Assembly (NCBI RefSeq): GCF_003258365.1
Contig: NZ_QHKM01000016.1
Location: 1-41,605 of the forward strand
Direction of reading: 5' to 3'
Length of the DNA: 41,605 nucleotides
From: Hymenobacter edaphi
GTDB taxonomy: Bacteria; Bacteroidota; Bacteroidia; Cytophagales; Hymenobacteraceae
Shown here in pieces: positions 26,412-34,089 of the stretch; the first letter of the stretch is position 1, and every line of letters starts with the position of its first letter. Under the pieces are notes generated by a model. It was not told where the DNA came from. It searched no databases and was given only the letters and a program-made list of their open reading frames with translations. Made by a program: the position numbers and the translations under genes.

Positions 26412-28352
26412 TTAGAAATTCATGAAATTCAGCGCCAGCACCACCACGATGCCCACCACCATCAGCAGCAGGTAGGTTTCCACCTTGCCGGTCTGCAGGT
26501 TGCGCAGCAGCTGCGAGCCGCCAAACACGCCGCGGCCCACGCCGTTGACGCCGGCATCCACCACGCGCTTCTCCACGAAGTCGTGCAGGCCGCGCGAGAG
26601 GTACATCGAGGGCTTCACGAACAGGGTGTTGTACAGCTCGTCGACGTAGTACTTGTGGTACACTAGGTTTTCGAGGAAGCCGCGCTGCGAGGCGTCGTCG
26701 GCCGGGCGCACCTTGCGGCTCACGTACTGCACGTAGGCGAAGAGGATGCCCAGCACGCCGGCTGCTACCGAGAGGCCGATGAGCATGTACTCCGTAGCGT
26801 GGTCGATTTCCGCGCCGAAAGCTTCCGGGTTGGCCTGCCGCGAGTAAGTGAACAGCGGGGCCAGGAACTCGGCCAGGTAGCCTTTGCCGAGCACCAGCGG
26901 GGCGTTCATGAAGCCGCCGATGGCCGCCAGAATGGCCAGGATGATCAGCGGCATGGTCATCGAGGCCGGCGACTCGTGCAGGTGGTGCTTCTGCTCCTCC
27001 GTACCGCGGAACTCGCCGAAGAAAGTCAGGAACAGCAGGCGGAACATGTAGAAGGCCGTCAGGAAAGCCGTTAGCAGGCCGATGCCCCACAGCACCTTGT
27101 TGTGCTCGAAGGCGTGGGCCAGAATTTCGTCCTTGGAGAAGAAGCCCGAGAAAGGCGGAATGCCGGCAATGGCCAGGCAGCCGATCAGGAAGGTCAGGAA
27201 GGTAATCGGCAGGGCTTTGCGCAGGCCGCCCATGTTGCGGATGTCCTGCTCGTTGCTCATGGCGTGAATCACCGAGCCGGCGCCGAGGAACATCAGCGCC
27301 TTGAAGAAGGCGTGCGTCAGCACGTGGAACAGCGAGGAGGTGTAACCCATCACGCCCAGCGCCAGGAACATGTAGCCCAGCTGCGAAACGGTGGAGTAGG
27401 CCAGCACCTTCTTGATGTCGTTTTGCGCGAGGCCGATGGTGGCCGCGAACAGGGCCGTCAGGGCGCCCACCCAGGCCACCACGTTCAGCGTGTCGGGCGA
27501 GAGGGTGTAGAGGATGTTGGAGCGCAGCACCATGTAGATGCCGGCCGTCACCATCGTCGCGGCGTGAATCAGCGCCGACACCGGCGTGGGGCCAGCCATG
27601 GCGTCGGGTAGCCAGGTGTAGAGCGGTAGCTGGGCCGATTTACCCATGGCGCCCACGAACAGCAGCAGGGTGATGGCCGTGACAACGCCGGCGCCAACCG
27701 GCAACTTCGCGGCCTGCTGGAATACCGAGCCGTACTCCACCGAATCGAAAGTCTGGTAGATCAGGAAGATGCCGAGCAGAAAGCCCAGGTCACCGATGCG
27801 GTTGATGATGAAGGCTTTCTTGGCGGCGTTGTTGAACGCAGTGTGCTTGTTCCAGAAGCCGATGAGCAGGTAGGAGCACAGCCCCACGCCTTCCCAGCCG
27901 ATGAACAGAATCACGTAGTTGGCGCCCATCACCAGCAGCAGCATCGAGAAGACGAACAGGTTCAGGAAGGCGAAAAACTTCCCGACGTTTTCGTCGTGGT
28001 GCATATAGCCGATGCTGTACACGTGGATCAGGAAACCCACGCCCGTCACCAGCAGCAGCATGATCAGGCTGAGCTGATCGATCTGGTAGGAGAAGGGAAT
28101 GTGCAGCGAGCCGACGGAAATCCAGTCGAACAGGTGCACCGTGTAGGGCGTGCCGGTGAACTGCGTGAACAGCATCACCGCAATCAGGAAGGAGCCCAGT
28201 ACGGCGGCGCTGCTGATAATCCCAGCCACCGTGCCCGAAAGCCGGCGGTTGAGCAAACCGTTGATCAGGAAGCCCAGAAACGGCAGCAGCGGGATGAGAA
28301 CGTAGAGCAGCGGCGAGCCGCCAAAGACGGCGAGGGGCGCTTGTTCAGCCAT
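26412..28352 (-). CDS. nuoL: NADH-quinone oxidoreductase subunit L
   Basis: 646 residues from ATG 28352 (MAEQAPLAVFGGSPLLYVLI); the upstream frame is repeat DNA. The most distal proton-pump subunit of complex I. Clear marks: VYSIGYMHHDENVGKFFAFL, FIGWEGVGLCSYLLIGFW with the essential Glu, LYTWLPDAMAGPTPVSALIHAATMV in pieces such as TWLPDAMAGPTPVSALIHA, and KVLAYSTVSQLGYMF. The long C-terminal amphipathic helix that runs along the membrane is expected in the last 100 residues. Confidence 0.97.
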   Translation of the reverse strand: MAEQAPLAVFGGSPLLYVLIPLLPFLGFLINGLLNRRLSGTVAGIISSAAVLGSFLIAVMLFTQFTGTPYTVHLFDWISVGSLHIPFSYQIDQLSLIMLLLVTGVGFLIHVYSIGYMHHDENVGKFFAFLNLFVFSMLLLVMGANYVILFIGWEGVGLCSYLLIGFWNKHTAFNNAAKKAFIINRIGDLGFLLGIFLIYQTFDSVEYGSVFQQAAKLPVGAGVVTAITLLLFVGAMGKSAQLPLYTWLPDAMAGPTPVSALIHAATMVTAGIYMVLRSNILYTLSPDTLNVVAWVGALTALFAATIGLAQNDIKKVLAYSTVSQLGYMFLALGVMGYTSSLFHVLTHAFFKALMFLGAGSVIHAMSNEQDIRNMGGLRKALPITFLTFLIGCLAIAGIPPFSGFFSKDEILAHAFEHNKVLWGIGLLTAFLTAFYMFRLLFLTFFGEFRGTEEQKHHLHESPASMTMPLIILAILAAIGGFMNAPLVLGKGYLAEFLAPLFTYSRQANPEAFGAEIDHATEYMLIGLSVAAGVLGILFAYVQYVSRKVRPADDASQRGFLENLVYHKYYVDELYNTLFVKPSMYLSRGLHDFVEKRVVDAGVNGVGRGVFGGSQLLRNLQTGKVETYLLLMVVGIVVVLALNFMNF

Positions 28353-28358
28353 ATGACA

Positions 28359-28454
28359 ATGAGTGAATGAGCGAATGAATGAATGAGTGAATGAGGAAGG
28401 CCGCGCGGAACTGCGCGTAAGGCACTTCACTCATTCACTCACTCATTCATTCAC
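28359..28454. repeat. Word-type inverted repeat, nuoK-nuoL gap
   Basis: GAATGAATGAGTGA-rich arm (28359-28396) faces the complementary TCATTCACTCACTCATTCA arm (28424-28454); the best core is 14 bp perfect, with several alternative registers. The right arm touches the nuoK stop. Confidence 0.8.
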
Positions 28455-28783
28455 CATTTGAGCCTGTCGAGCAGGTTGACGTCGGTGTTCTGGATGTTGC
28501 GGTAAATCATCACGATAATGCCCAGGCCGACGGCAACTTCGGCGGCGGCAACGGCCATGATGAAAAACACGAAGACCTGCCCGTTCGGATCGGCGCGGTA
28601 CGCCGAAAAGGCGGCGAGCAGGACGTTGACGGCGTTGAGCATCAGCTCCACGCACATAAAAATGATGATGGCATTGCGCCGGGTCAGCACTCCCAGAACG
28701 CCGATGCTGAAGAGGGCAGCGGCGAAGAACACGTAGTGTTGGAGCGGAACGGTGCGAATGACTTCCGGTATCGTCTGTTCCAT
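28451..28783 (-). CDS. nuoK: NADH-quinone oxidoreductase subunit K
   Basis: 110 residues, three membrane helices, part of the E-channel of complex I. The conserved Glu residues are in FMCVELMLNAVN and AAEVAVGLGI. Start MEQTIPEVIRTVPLQHYV at 28783. It is the first gene of the nuoK-L-M-N block, and a -7 box lies about 57 bases upstream, so the block has its own promoter. In most Bacteroidota nuoK directly follows nuoJ; here 2.7 kb of other genes lie between. Confidence 0.96.
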   Translation of the reverse strand: MEQTIPEVIRTVPLQHYVFFAAALFSIGVLGVLTRRNAIIIFMCVELMLNAVNVLLAAFSAYRADPNGQVFVFFIMAVAAAEVAVGLGIIVMIYRNIQNTDVNLLDRLKW

Positions 28784-28839
28784 TCAGGACGGGGTAACGG
28801 CGGAAAAAAGCCCACAACATACTGGGGCCAATTAGCGGG

Positions 28840-28847
28840 CAAAGGTA
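28840..28847 (-). promoter_or_regulatory. -7 box upstream of nuoK
   Basis: On the minus strand TACCTTTG, a perfect TAnnTTTG match, identical to the box before nuoA. No TTG at the usual distance. Supports separate transcription of nuoKLMN. Confidence 0.45.
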
Positions 28848-28946
28848 GCCCGAAACTTGGGAAAACCACGCGGGAAACTGCCCTTATTGTCCGGCTGCCG
28901 CCCCGCCTTGCCGATGGCAAATGCCCAAGCAACGGTTCAGGCGGCA

Positions 28947-28974
28947 GTCATTGCCGCGCTTCGCTCGCAATGAC
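28947..28974. repeat. REP-like hairpin in the nuoK/sigma intergenic region
   Basis: GTCATTGCCGCGCTTCGCTC then GCAATGAC: imperfect palindrome of a type found in many genomes. The 296-base divergent region 28784-29079 otherwise holds only the nuoK -7 box and a weak TAATTTTC (29047-29054) that could serve the sigma gene. Confidence 0.6.
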
Positions 28975-29079
28975 TACTGTGCTACCGTCGGCCGTGTCTG
29001 AAGTGGGGCCGCTAGCCCTCCCGAAAATTTTCTATTCCCCGTAAAGTAATTTTCGGCGGCCGGCGTCTTCCCCTCCAGA

Positions 29080-29682
29080 ATGGAACAGGCCTTGACCATA
29101 CCCTCCACCAGCGCGGCCATGACCGAGCAAAACGACCGGCTGCAGCAGGCCGTGCGCGAGCAGCGCGGCAAGCTGCTCTCGTTCATCCGCCGCCGCATCC
29201 CCGACGAGGACGATGCCGAAGACGTGCTGCAGGACGTCTTCTACGAGCTGGTGCAAACCTACCGCCTCGTCAAGCCCGTGGAGCAGATGGCCGCCTGGCT
29301 GTTCCGCGTGGCCCGCAACAAAATCATCGACCGGTACCGCCGCCCCAAAGCCGCCTCCCTGGAGGAAGCCGCCGCCTACCACTCCGCCGCCGATTCCGAC
29401 GAGCCCCTGCTGCTGGCCGACATCCTGCCCGCCCCCGACGACTCCACCGAAACGGCCATGGCCCGCGAAACCATTATGGAGGCCATCCTCGATGCGCTGG
29501 AAGTGCTGCCGCCCGCCCAGCGCGAGGTGTTCGTCTGGCACGAGTTCGAGGGCAAGACCTTCAAGCAGATGGCCGAAGAAACCGGCGTGCCGCTCAAGAC
29601 GCTGATTTCGCGCAAGCACTACGCCGTGCAGCAGCTCCGGGTGAAGCTGCAGGCGCTCTACAACGACCTTTTCCTGGACTAG
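29080..29682 (+). CDS. ECF-type sigma factor
   Basis: 200 residues (187 if ATG 29119 is used). Region 2 is FIRRRIPDEDDAEDVLQDVF plus AAWLFRVARNKIIDRYRR; region 4 is LEVLPPAQREVFVWHEFEG followed by TFKQMAEETGVPLKTLISRK, a clear HTH. It directs RNA polymerase to a special promoter set. It lies on the plus strand between the two nuo blocks. The next gene codes for a membrane protein and may be its regulator. The linker between regions 2 and 4 is long and acidic. Confidence 0.9.
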   Translation: MEQALTIPSTSAAMTEQNDRLQQAVREQRGKLLSFIRRRIPDEDDAEDVLQDVFYELVQTYRLVKPVEQMAAWLFRVARNKIIDRYRRPKAASLEEAAAYHSAADSDEPLLLADILPAPDDSTETAMARETIMEAILDALEVLPPAQREVFVWHEFEGKTFKQMAEETGVPLKTLISRKHYAVQQLRVKLQALYNDLFLD

Positions 29683-29699
29683 CAGGAATGAATGTGAAA

Positions 29700-29792
29700 A
29701 ATGTGAATTGAATGTGCGGAATAGGGGAGCTGAGCTGAAACAAGCATCCTATTTCCTCGCATCTTCCACATTCCGCACATTCAATTCACATT
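29700..29792. repeat. 23-bp perfect inverted repeat, sigma/membrane-protein gap
   Basis: The arm 29700-29722 (AATGTGAATTGAATGTGCGG + AAT) returns as its exact complement at 29770-29792. Extra half-copies (AATGTGAAA at 29691, CCACATTTCGCATATTCCC near 29812) flank it. The arm consists of AATGTG words. Confidence 0.9.
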
Positions 29793-29837
29793 CCTCCGCA
29801 TAGTCCCCATTTCCCACATTTCGCATATTCCCTTCTC

Positions 29838-30224
29838 ATGGACCGCAAATTCTGGCTGCTCCGCGGCCTGCGCATCATACTCGCCGTGGCCTTTTTCGTC
29901 GCCCTGGCCGGCTTCGTCGTCATGTCGCTCTGGAACTGGCTGATGCCTTACCTGTTCCACCTGCCCACCGTTTCCTTTGCCCAGGCCCTGGGCCTGTTCA
30001 TCCTCAGCAAGCTGCTGCTCGGCGGCTTCCGCGGCGGCGGACCCGGTGCGGCCTGGAAAGCCAAAGCCCAGCAGCACTGGCGCCAGAAAATGGCCAGCCG
30101 CATGGAAGGCATGAGCGAAGAGCAACGCGAGAAATTCCGCCAGCGCATGCGCAACTGCGGCCCTTGGGGCCGCATGGCCGAAGCACAGCCCCGCCCGGCT
30201 ACGGCACCGCCTACCGTTGAATAA
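29838..30224 (+). CDS. Membrane protein paired with the sigma factor
   Basis: 128 residues. Two hydrophobic segments (about 9-30 and 41-62) are separated by a short WNWLMPYLFHLP stretch. The C-terminal half is basic and helical with a SMEGMSEEQREKFRQRMRN-like segment (MEGMSEEQREKFRQRMRN), which resembles the LTxxQ/Spy or heavy-metal-sensor type helix. Lying after the sigma gene on the same strand it may act as an anti-sigma or sensor protein, but no anti-sigma domain is recognised, so this is context only. It ends before a strong palindromic terminator. Confidence 0.7.
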   Translation: MDRKFWLLRGLRIILAVAFFVALAGFVVMSLWNWLMPYLFHLPTVSFAQALGLFILSKLLLGGFRGGGPGAAWKAKAQQHWRQKMASRMEGMSEEQREKFRQRMRNCGPWGRMAEAQPRPATAPPTVE

Positions 30225-30236
30225 GTACGCTGACTA

Positions 30237-30284
30237 GTAAAGCAAAAGCGGCTCCTGATGCATCAGGAGCCGCTTTTGCTTTAC
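30237..30284. terminator. 48-base perfect palindrome, bidirectional terminator
   Basis: Arms 30237-30260 and 30261-30284 are exact complements with no loop, with AAAGC outer parts and a CCTGATGCATCAGG centre. It lies between convergent genes and should stop transcription from both sides. Confidence 0.85.
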
Positions 30285-30287
30285 GCG

Positions 30288-30836
30288 CTATTTCAATTTT
30301 CCTTGCCAAGTAGTCATCATTGTGCCTTGCCCATAACCAACTACTGTTATGTAATCCACATAGTTGAAGCGAGTAATATCAGGCACTTGCATAATCACTC
30401 CTTCAGGAGATACGCCGTAGCTATTATTCATAGCTGGGTAGTCAGCTTCAGTCGGTAGCATTTCATTTTGTTTGGCTATCGAAACTACTTTCTCAAAATC
30501 GTTAATCCGGCCAACCGACACGATGGCACCTGGTTGCAACCGCCATCCAGGAATACGATTCATGGAAACACTGCGGCGGCCGAATTTCACAACTATATCC
30601 AGCGTATCAGTTTTTTCTATTCGCGGGAGTATCAGCAAGCCCGCACTATCCCGAACGGCAAAGACGCGCGTGCTTGATCTGAGTGTTATGTCCCTGGATT
30701 TGATTTTACACTTCTTCGCTTGGTTGTTCACGTAAATATTTACGATTAAGATTGGCGCTTTGCGGGAGTACCGTGCGGTTTGACAAGTCACCGGCAAAGC
30801 ATAGAGAGAAATAAACAGTCCGATAAGAGCTTTCAT
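30288..30836 (-). CDS. Secreted hypothetical protein
   Basis: 182 residues with a signal peptide (MKALIGLFISLYALPVTCQT; possible cleavage after CQ or a lipidation-like Cys at 18). The mature part is beta-rich with PGWRLQPGAIVSVGRINDF and PDITRFNYVDYITVVGYG. No known domain. GC is far lower than in the nuo genes on either side. It is transcribed from the STM3941-like gene side, 46 bases downstream of it. Function unknown. Confidence 0.65.
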   Translation of the reverse strand: MKALIGLFISLYALPVTCQTARYSRKAPILIVNIYVNNQAKKCKIKSRDITLRSSTRVFAVRDSAGLLILPRIEKTDTLDIVVKFGRRSVSMNRIPGWRLQPGAIVSVGRINDFEKVVSIAKQNEMLPTEADYPAMNNSYGVSPEGVIMQVPDITRFNYVDYITVVGYGQGTMMTTWQGKLK

Positions 30837-30882
30837 AAATTCAAAGTAGAACTCTACTCAAAGAGTAATGAGCTGCTTGGCA

Positions 30883-31401
30883 CTACAAGCTTGCTTGCTG
30901 CAGCAAATTAGGCCGCGCCGCGGGTATGGCAGTCTTGAGCTGTAGTACCAGATCCAAAAACTTATGACCATCGACACCAGTAGCACTGAGCGGTAAGGTC
31001 AGTTCCTGAAAGCCCATGGCCCGGCTTATGCCACCCATTTGCTGAGCCAGATTACCCTTGCGCATGGATGGTTCGAAATTGGGCGGCACGACTAGGCAGA
31101 GCAGTTGTTGCTTATGCACTTCCGTCAGGTAGGCGTCCTGAATCAGGTCCCAATTGATGAACTCGCGGTGCGCCTCGTGGTGCAAGATGCCGATGCTGTT
31201 GAGCGTGATTAGGGGTCGGCGGTCCAGCAGGTTGTAAATGCCGAATGGGTAGCCCAGTCCAAAGAACCCAATACTCACCCAGCCGAACGGGTTGTGGTCT
31301 TTGCCAAACACCATCCAAAAGCCGATGAGGACGAAAGGCGTGCAAAGCAGCATCACCCGAATAGCCTGCCAGCGTGATTTGTAGAGGGTAATTTCTTTCA
31401 T
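30883..31401 (-). CDS. STM3941-family membrane protein
   Basis: 172 residues from ATG 31401. The N-terminus MKEITLYKSRWQAIRVMLL, two membrane segments (about 14-32 and 40-58, FVLIGFWMVFG; WVSIGFFGLGYPFGIY), and a PH-like soluble domain beginning RRPLITLNSIGILHHE, INWDLI, are typical of the STM3941 family, whose role is not known. The open frame extends 9 bases further upstream but the family start fits 31401. It stands just downstream of the nuoJ terminator, so it is not simply read through from nuo. GC is below that of the nuo genes. Confidence 0.7.
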   Translation of the reverse strand: MKEITLYKSRWQAIRVMLLCTPFVLIGFWMVFGKDHNPFGWVSIGFFGLGYPFGIYNLLDRRPLITLNSIGILHHEAHREFINWDLIQDAYLTEVHKQQLLCLVVPPNFEPSMRKGNLAQQMGGISRAMGFQELTLPLSATGVDGHKFLDLVLQLKTAIPAARPNLLQQASL

Positions 31402-31410
31402 AAGAGGCAC

Positions 31411-31441
31411 AAAAAAGCAGCGCCTGAATCAGACGCTGCTT
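31411..31441 (-). terminator. Terminator after nuoJ
   Basis: Minus strand: AAGCAGCG...CGCTGCTT stem (31415-31422 with 31434-31441; extended imperfectly towards the tip CTGATTCAG) followed directly by TTTTTT (31416-31411). It lies 21 bases beyond the nuoJ stop and would end the nuoA-J transcript. Confidence 0.75.
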
Positions 31442-31461
31442 CAATATGTGAGAAAACTCGC

Positions 31462-31974
31462 TTAGAAGTTCCGCTCCCCGGCTTCGCGCTTGCCCAGCAT
31501 TACCGAACCCACCATGGCTACCAGGAACAGCACCGAAGCCAGCTCAAACGGCACCAGGTACTGTCGGTAGAGCACCAGGCCCAGGCGGTTCACCATCCCG
31601 ATCTGCGAGTCGAAGCTGGCGGCATCGGCCCCGACGGGGTTCACGTTGCGCAGCGCCGCAATGAGCACCAGCAGCAGCATACCGCCGGCTATAGCCCCGG
31701 CCACCTTCGCCAGCCCCGACTTGTTGGGCTCCGTGTCAGCGTTCAGGTTCAGGAACATCACCACGAACAGGAACAGCACCATGATGGCGCCGGCGTACAC
31801 GATGATGTTCACCGCCGCCAGAAACTGCGCGTTCAGCATCAGGTAGTGCCCCGAAATGGCGAAGAACGTCAGGATCAGGAACAGCACCGAGTGCATCGGG
31901 TTCTTGGCAAACACCACGCCCAGGGCGCTCAGTAGTGCCACGAAGGCCAGAAAGTAGAAAAGGGAATTACCCAT
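31462..31974 (-). CDS. nuoJ: NADH-quinone oxidoreductase subunit J
   Basis: 170 residues, five membrane helices, E-channel region of complex I. Marks: SALGVVFAKNPMHSVLFLIL and FLAAVNIIVYAGAIMVLFLF. The C-terminus has an extra helix and a basic end (GKREAGERNF). Last gene of the nuoA-J transcript, followed by a terminator. Confidence 0.96.
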   Translation of the reverse strand: MGNSLFYFLAFVALLSALGVVFAKNPMHSVLFLILTFFAISGHYLMLNAQFLAAVNIIVYAGAIMVLFLFVVMFLNLNADTEPNKSGLAKVAGAIAGGMLLLVLIAALRNVNPVGADAASFDSQIGMVNRLGLVLYRQYLVPFELASVLFLVAMVGSVMLGKREAGERNF

Positions 31975-32044
31975 AGGGGAGGAGAAGTGCGGAACTTCGA
32001 AAGGAAAGTAGCCCGTCAGGTCGAGCGAGGTCGAGTCATTTGGC

Positions 32045-32078
32045 CGGATAGTAATGCCAATCGTTGGGTTACTATCCG
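32045..32078. repeat. Hairpin in the nuoI-nuoJ gap
   Basis: CGGATAGTAA (32045-32054) and TTACTATCCG (32069-32078) are perfect complements. TTACTATC also occurs at 32810 and 35234. The same gap has the GATTGGCTACGCCTTCC word (32093-32116) shared with 6290-6313. No gene in 31975-32152. Confidence 0.7.
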
Positions 32079-32152
32079 CAGTCAGCCCGCAAGATTGGCT
32101 ACGCCTTCCTGCGGTTCGTCGGCAAGCTAGGAATGACGGTCTGTTGCGTCAA

Positions 32153-32728
32153 TTAAGCATCCATGCCGGCCATGCGGCGGGCCAGGGCTTCGGCTTGCTC
32201 GGCGGTGAGCTGAATGCCGCGCTTGGAGCGGGCGTTCGGGTCGACGGGCTCCACCAGGCGGTCCTTGCCGTAGATGAACTCGTCGCGCTCGAAGCGGGGC
32301 GGGGCCATCTTGTCGGCCTGCAGGTAGATGGCTGCTTTGGGGCAAGCTTCCTCGCAGAGGCCGCAGAAGATGCAGCGCAGCATGTTGATTTCGTAGCTGA
32401 CGGCGTACTTCTCCTCGCGGTAGAGGTTCTGCTCGCCTTTTTTCCGCTCGCCGGCCACCATGGTAATGGCTTCGGCCGGGCAGGCCACGGCGCAGAGGCC
32501 GCAGGCGGTGCAGCGCTCCTTGCCCTGTTCGTCGCGCTTGAGCACGTGCAGCCCGCGGAACGTGGGCGACATCGGCCGCAGCTCCTCGGGGTAGCGGATG
32601 GTGGCTTTCTTGGAGAAAAAGTGCTTGAGCGTGATGCCCATGCCCGTGAGGATGGCCGGCAGGTAAGCCCGCTCGGCCAGCGTCATGGGCTTCTTCTCCA
32701 TGTGCTTCGATCTATTGGTCAGTTTCAT
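32153..32728 (-). CDS. nuoI: NADH-quinone oxidoreductase subunit I
   Basis: A 191-residue ferredoxin-like subunit that carries clusters N6a and N6b, in the electron path towards quinone. The two 4Fe-4S motifs are CTACGLCAVACP and CIFCGLCEEACP. Start MKLTNRSKHMEKKPMTLAER; ATG codons at residues 10 and 15 are possible alternatives. A longer Lys-rich N-terminus and a helical tail (LTAEQAEALARRMAGMD) are present. Confidence 0.96.
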   Translation of the reverse strand: MKLTNRSKHMEKKPMTLAERAYLPAILTGMGITLKHFFSKKATIRYPEELRPMSPTFRGLHVLKRDEQGKERCTACGLCAVACPAEAITMVAGERKKGEQNLYREEKYAVSYEINMLRCIFCGLCEEACPKAAIYLQADKMAPPRFERDEFIYGKDRLVEPVDPNARSKRGIQLTAEQAEALARRMAGMDA

Positions 32729-32758
32729 CGTGAGGTCGTCGTGGCAGATGGCCGGCCT

Positions 32759-32846
32759 GTAGCGCGGGCTTCAGCCCGCGTCCGCCCGCGCCGTTTGGAC
32801 GAATGAAAGTTACTATCTGAAGAACGCAGACTAAAGTCCGCGCTAC
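32759..32846. repeat. GTAGCGCGG-type palindrome pair, nuoH-nuoI gap
   Basis: GTAGCGCGGGCTTCAGCCCG (32759-32778) and the complement-type GACTAAAGTCCGCGCTAC (32829-32846) form two small hairpins in opposite orientation that can also pair with each other. Repeats of this type (GTAGCGCGGACTTTAGTCCG) occur in multiple copies in other genomes. TTACTATCTGAAG (32810-32822) lies between them. Confidence 0.75.
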
Positions 32847-32850
32847 GGCG

Positions 32851-33993
32851 CTAACGGCGCGCTACCGTGCGGATTTCAGTGGGTGCCGCTTCTTTGGATA
32901 CGTCCAGCTTCGGTGCCTTCGAGCCGAAGAACAGGATGAAGGCGCCGGTCAGGATGATGTTCAAAATGGCCAGGGGGAAGAGCATGGTCCAGCCCAGGCG
33001 CATCAGCTGGTCGTAGCGGAAGCGCGGCAGCGTCCAGCGCACCCACATGAAGAAGAAGATGAAGAAGAAAATCTTCGCGAACAGCACCACCGTGCCCAGG
33101 ATGGTCACCACGTTGTGGGCAAACAATTCCCCCTGCGAGGAGGTCAGCGAGTTGTAGAGCAGATGCTCCCCGGGGAAGCTGAAGCCGCCGAAGTACAGCG
33201 TGCTCATCACGGCCGAAGCCACGAACACGTTGATGTACTCGGCGAAGAGGTACAGGCCCATTTTCATCGACGAGTACTCGGTGTGGTAGCCGCCCACCAG
33301 CTCGGTTTCGCACTCGGGCAGGTCGAAGGGCGTGCGGTTCGTCTCGGCGAAGGCGCAGACGATAAAGATGATAAAGCCCAGCGGCTGGTACACAATGTTC
33401 CAGAGGCCGTCGTATTGCTGCAAAGCAATTTTCTGCAGCGACAGGGTGCCCGTCACCATCAGCAGCGCAATCAGGGCCATGCCCATGGCCAGTTCGTAGC
33501 TCACGGCCTGGGCCGCGGCGCGGATGGCGCCGAGCAACGAGAACTTGTTGTTGGAAGCCCAGCCGCCAATCATCAGCCCGTACACGCCCAAGGATACCAC
33601 CCCGAACACGTACAGCATGCCGATGTTGACCTCAATGGCCTGCAGGCGCACCACGTCGCCGTTGTTCAGCAGCAGGGTGTTGCCGAAGGGAATAACGGCC
33701 GAGGCCATCAGCGCCGTGGTCATGGCCAGGCAGGGCCCGAACACGAACAGGGCGCGGTTGGAGCCGGCCGGGAAGAATTCCTCCTTGGTAAAGAGCTTTA
33801 CGGCGTCGGCCAGGGGCTGCAGCAGGCCATAGGGGCCGGCCCGGTCGGGGCCGACGCGGTCCTGCAGGAAGGCCGCCACCACGCGCTCGGCGTAGGTGGA
33901 GTAAGTGGCAATCAGCAGCGTGATGCCGAAGACGGCCAGAATGACGAGGCTCTGCCAGGAAATGACGAGGGACGTCAGGGCGGAAAGATCCAT
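32851..33993 (-). CDS. nuoH: NADH-quinone oxidoreductase subunit H
   Basis: 380 residues, about eight membrane helices; forms the quinone-binding chamber with NuoB and NuoD. Marks: RVGPDRAGPYGLLQPLADA, KLFTKEEFFPAG, AETNRTPFDLPECETELVGG and HTEYSSMKMGLYLFAEY, with the conserved acidic loop. C-terminal tail APKLDVSKEAAPTEIRTVAR is extra. Start MDLSALTSLVISWQSLV at 33993, a repeat region precedes it. Confidence 0.97.
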   Translation of the reverse strand: MDLSALTSLVISWQSLVILAVFGITLLIATYSTYAERVVAAFLQDRVGPDRAGPYGLLQPLADAVKLFTKEEFFPAGSNRALFVFGPCLAMTTALMASAVIPFGNTLLLNNGDVVRLQAIEVNIGMLYVFGVVSLGVYGLMIGGWASNNKFSLLGAIRAAAQAVSYELAMGMALIALLMVTGTLSLQKIALQQYDGLWNIVYQPLGFIIFIVCAFAETNRTPFDLPECETELVGGYHTEYSSMKMGLYLFAEYINVFVASAVMSTLYFGGFSFPGEHLLYNSLTSSQGELFAHNVVTILGTVVLFAKIFFFIFFFMWVRWTLPRFRYDQLMRLGWTMLFPLAILNIILTGAFILFFGSKAPKLDVSKEAAPTEIRTVARR

Positions 33994-33997
33994 CTTT

Positions 33998-34086
33998 TCG
34001 TTTTTCGTTATTCGTTTCTCGTTGTTCGTGTTCTGCTGCTCGGATGCGGAGTATGCCTGCCCCGAAAAACAAACAACGAAAAACGA
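33998..34086. repeat. Word-type inverted repeat, nuoG-nuoH gap
   Basis: TCGTTTTTCGTTATTCGTTT (from 33998) faces CGAAAAACAAACAACGAAAA (34063 on). The core CGTTTTTCGTT (33999-34009) pairs perfectly with 34075-34085. Arms are made of CGTT words. Confidence 0.8.
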
Positions 34087-34089
34087 AGA

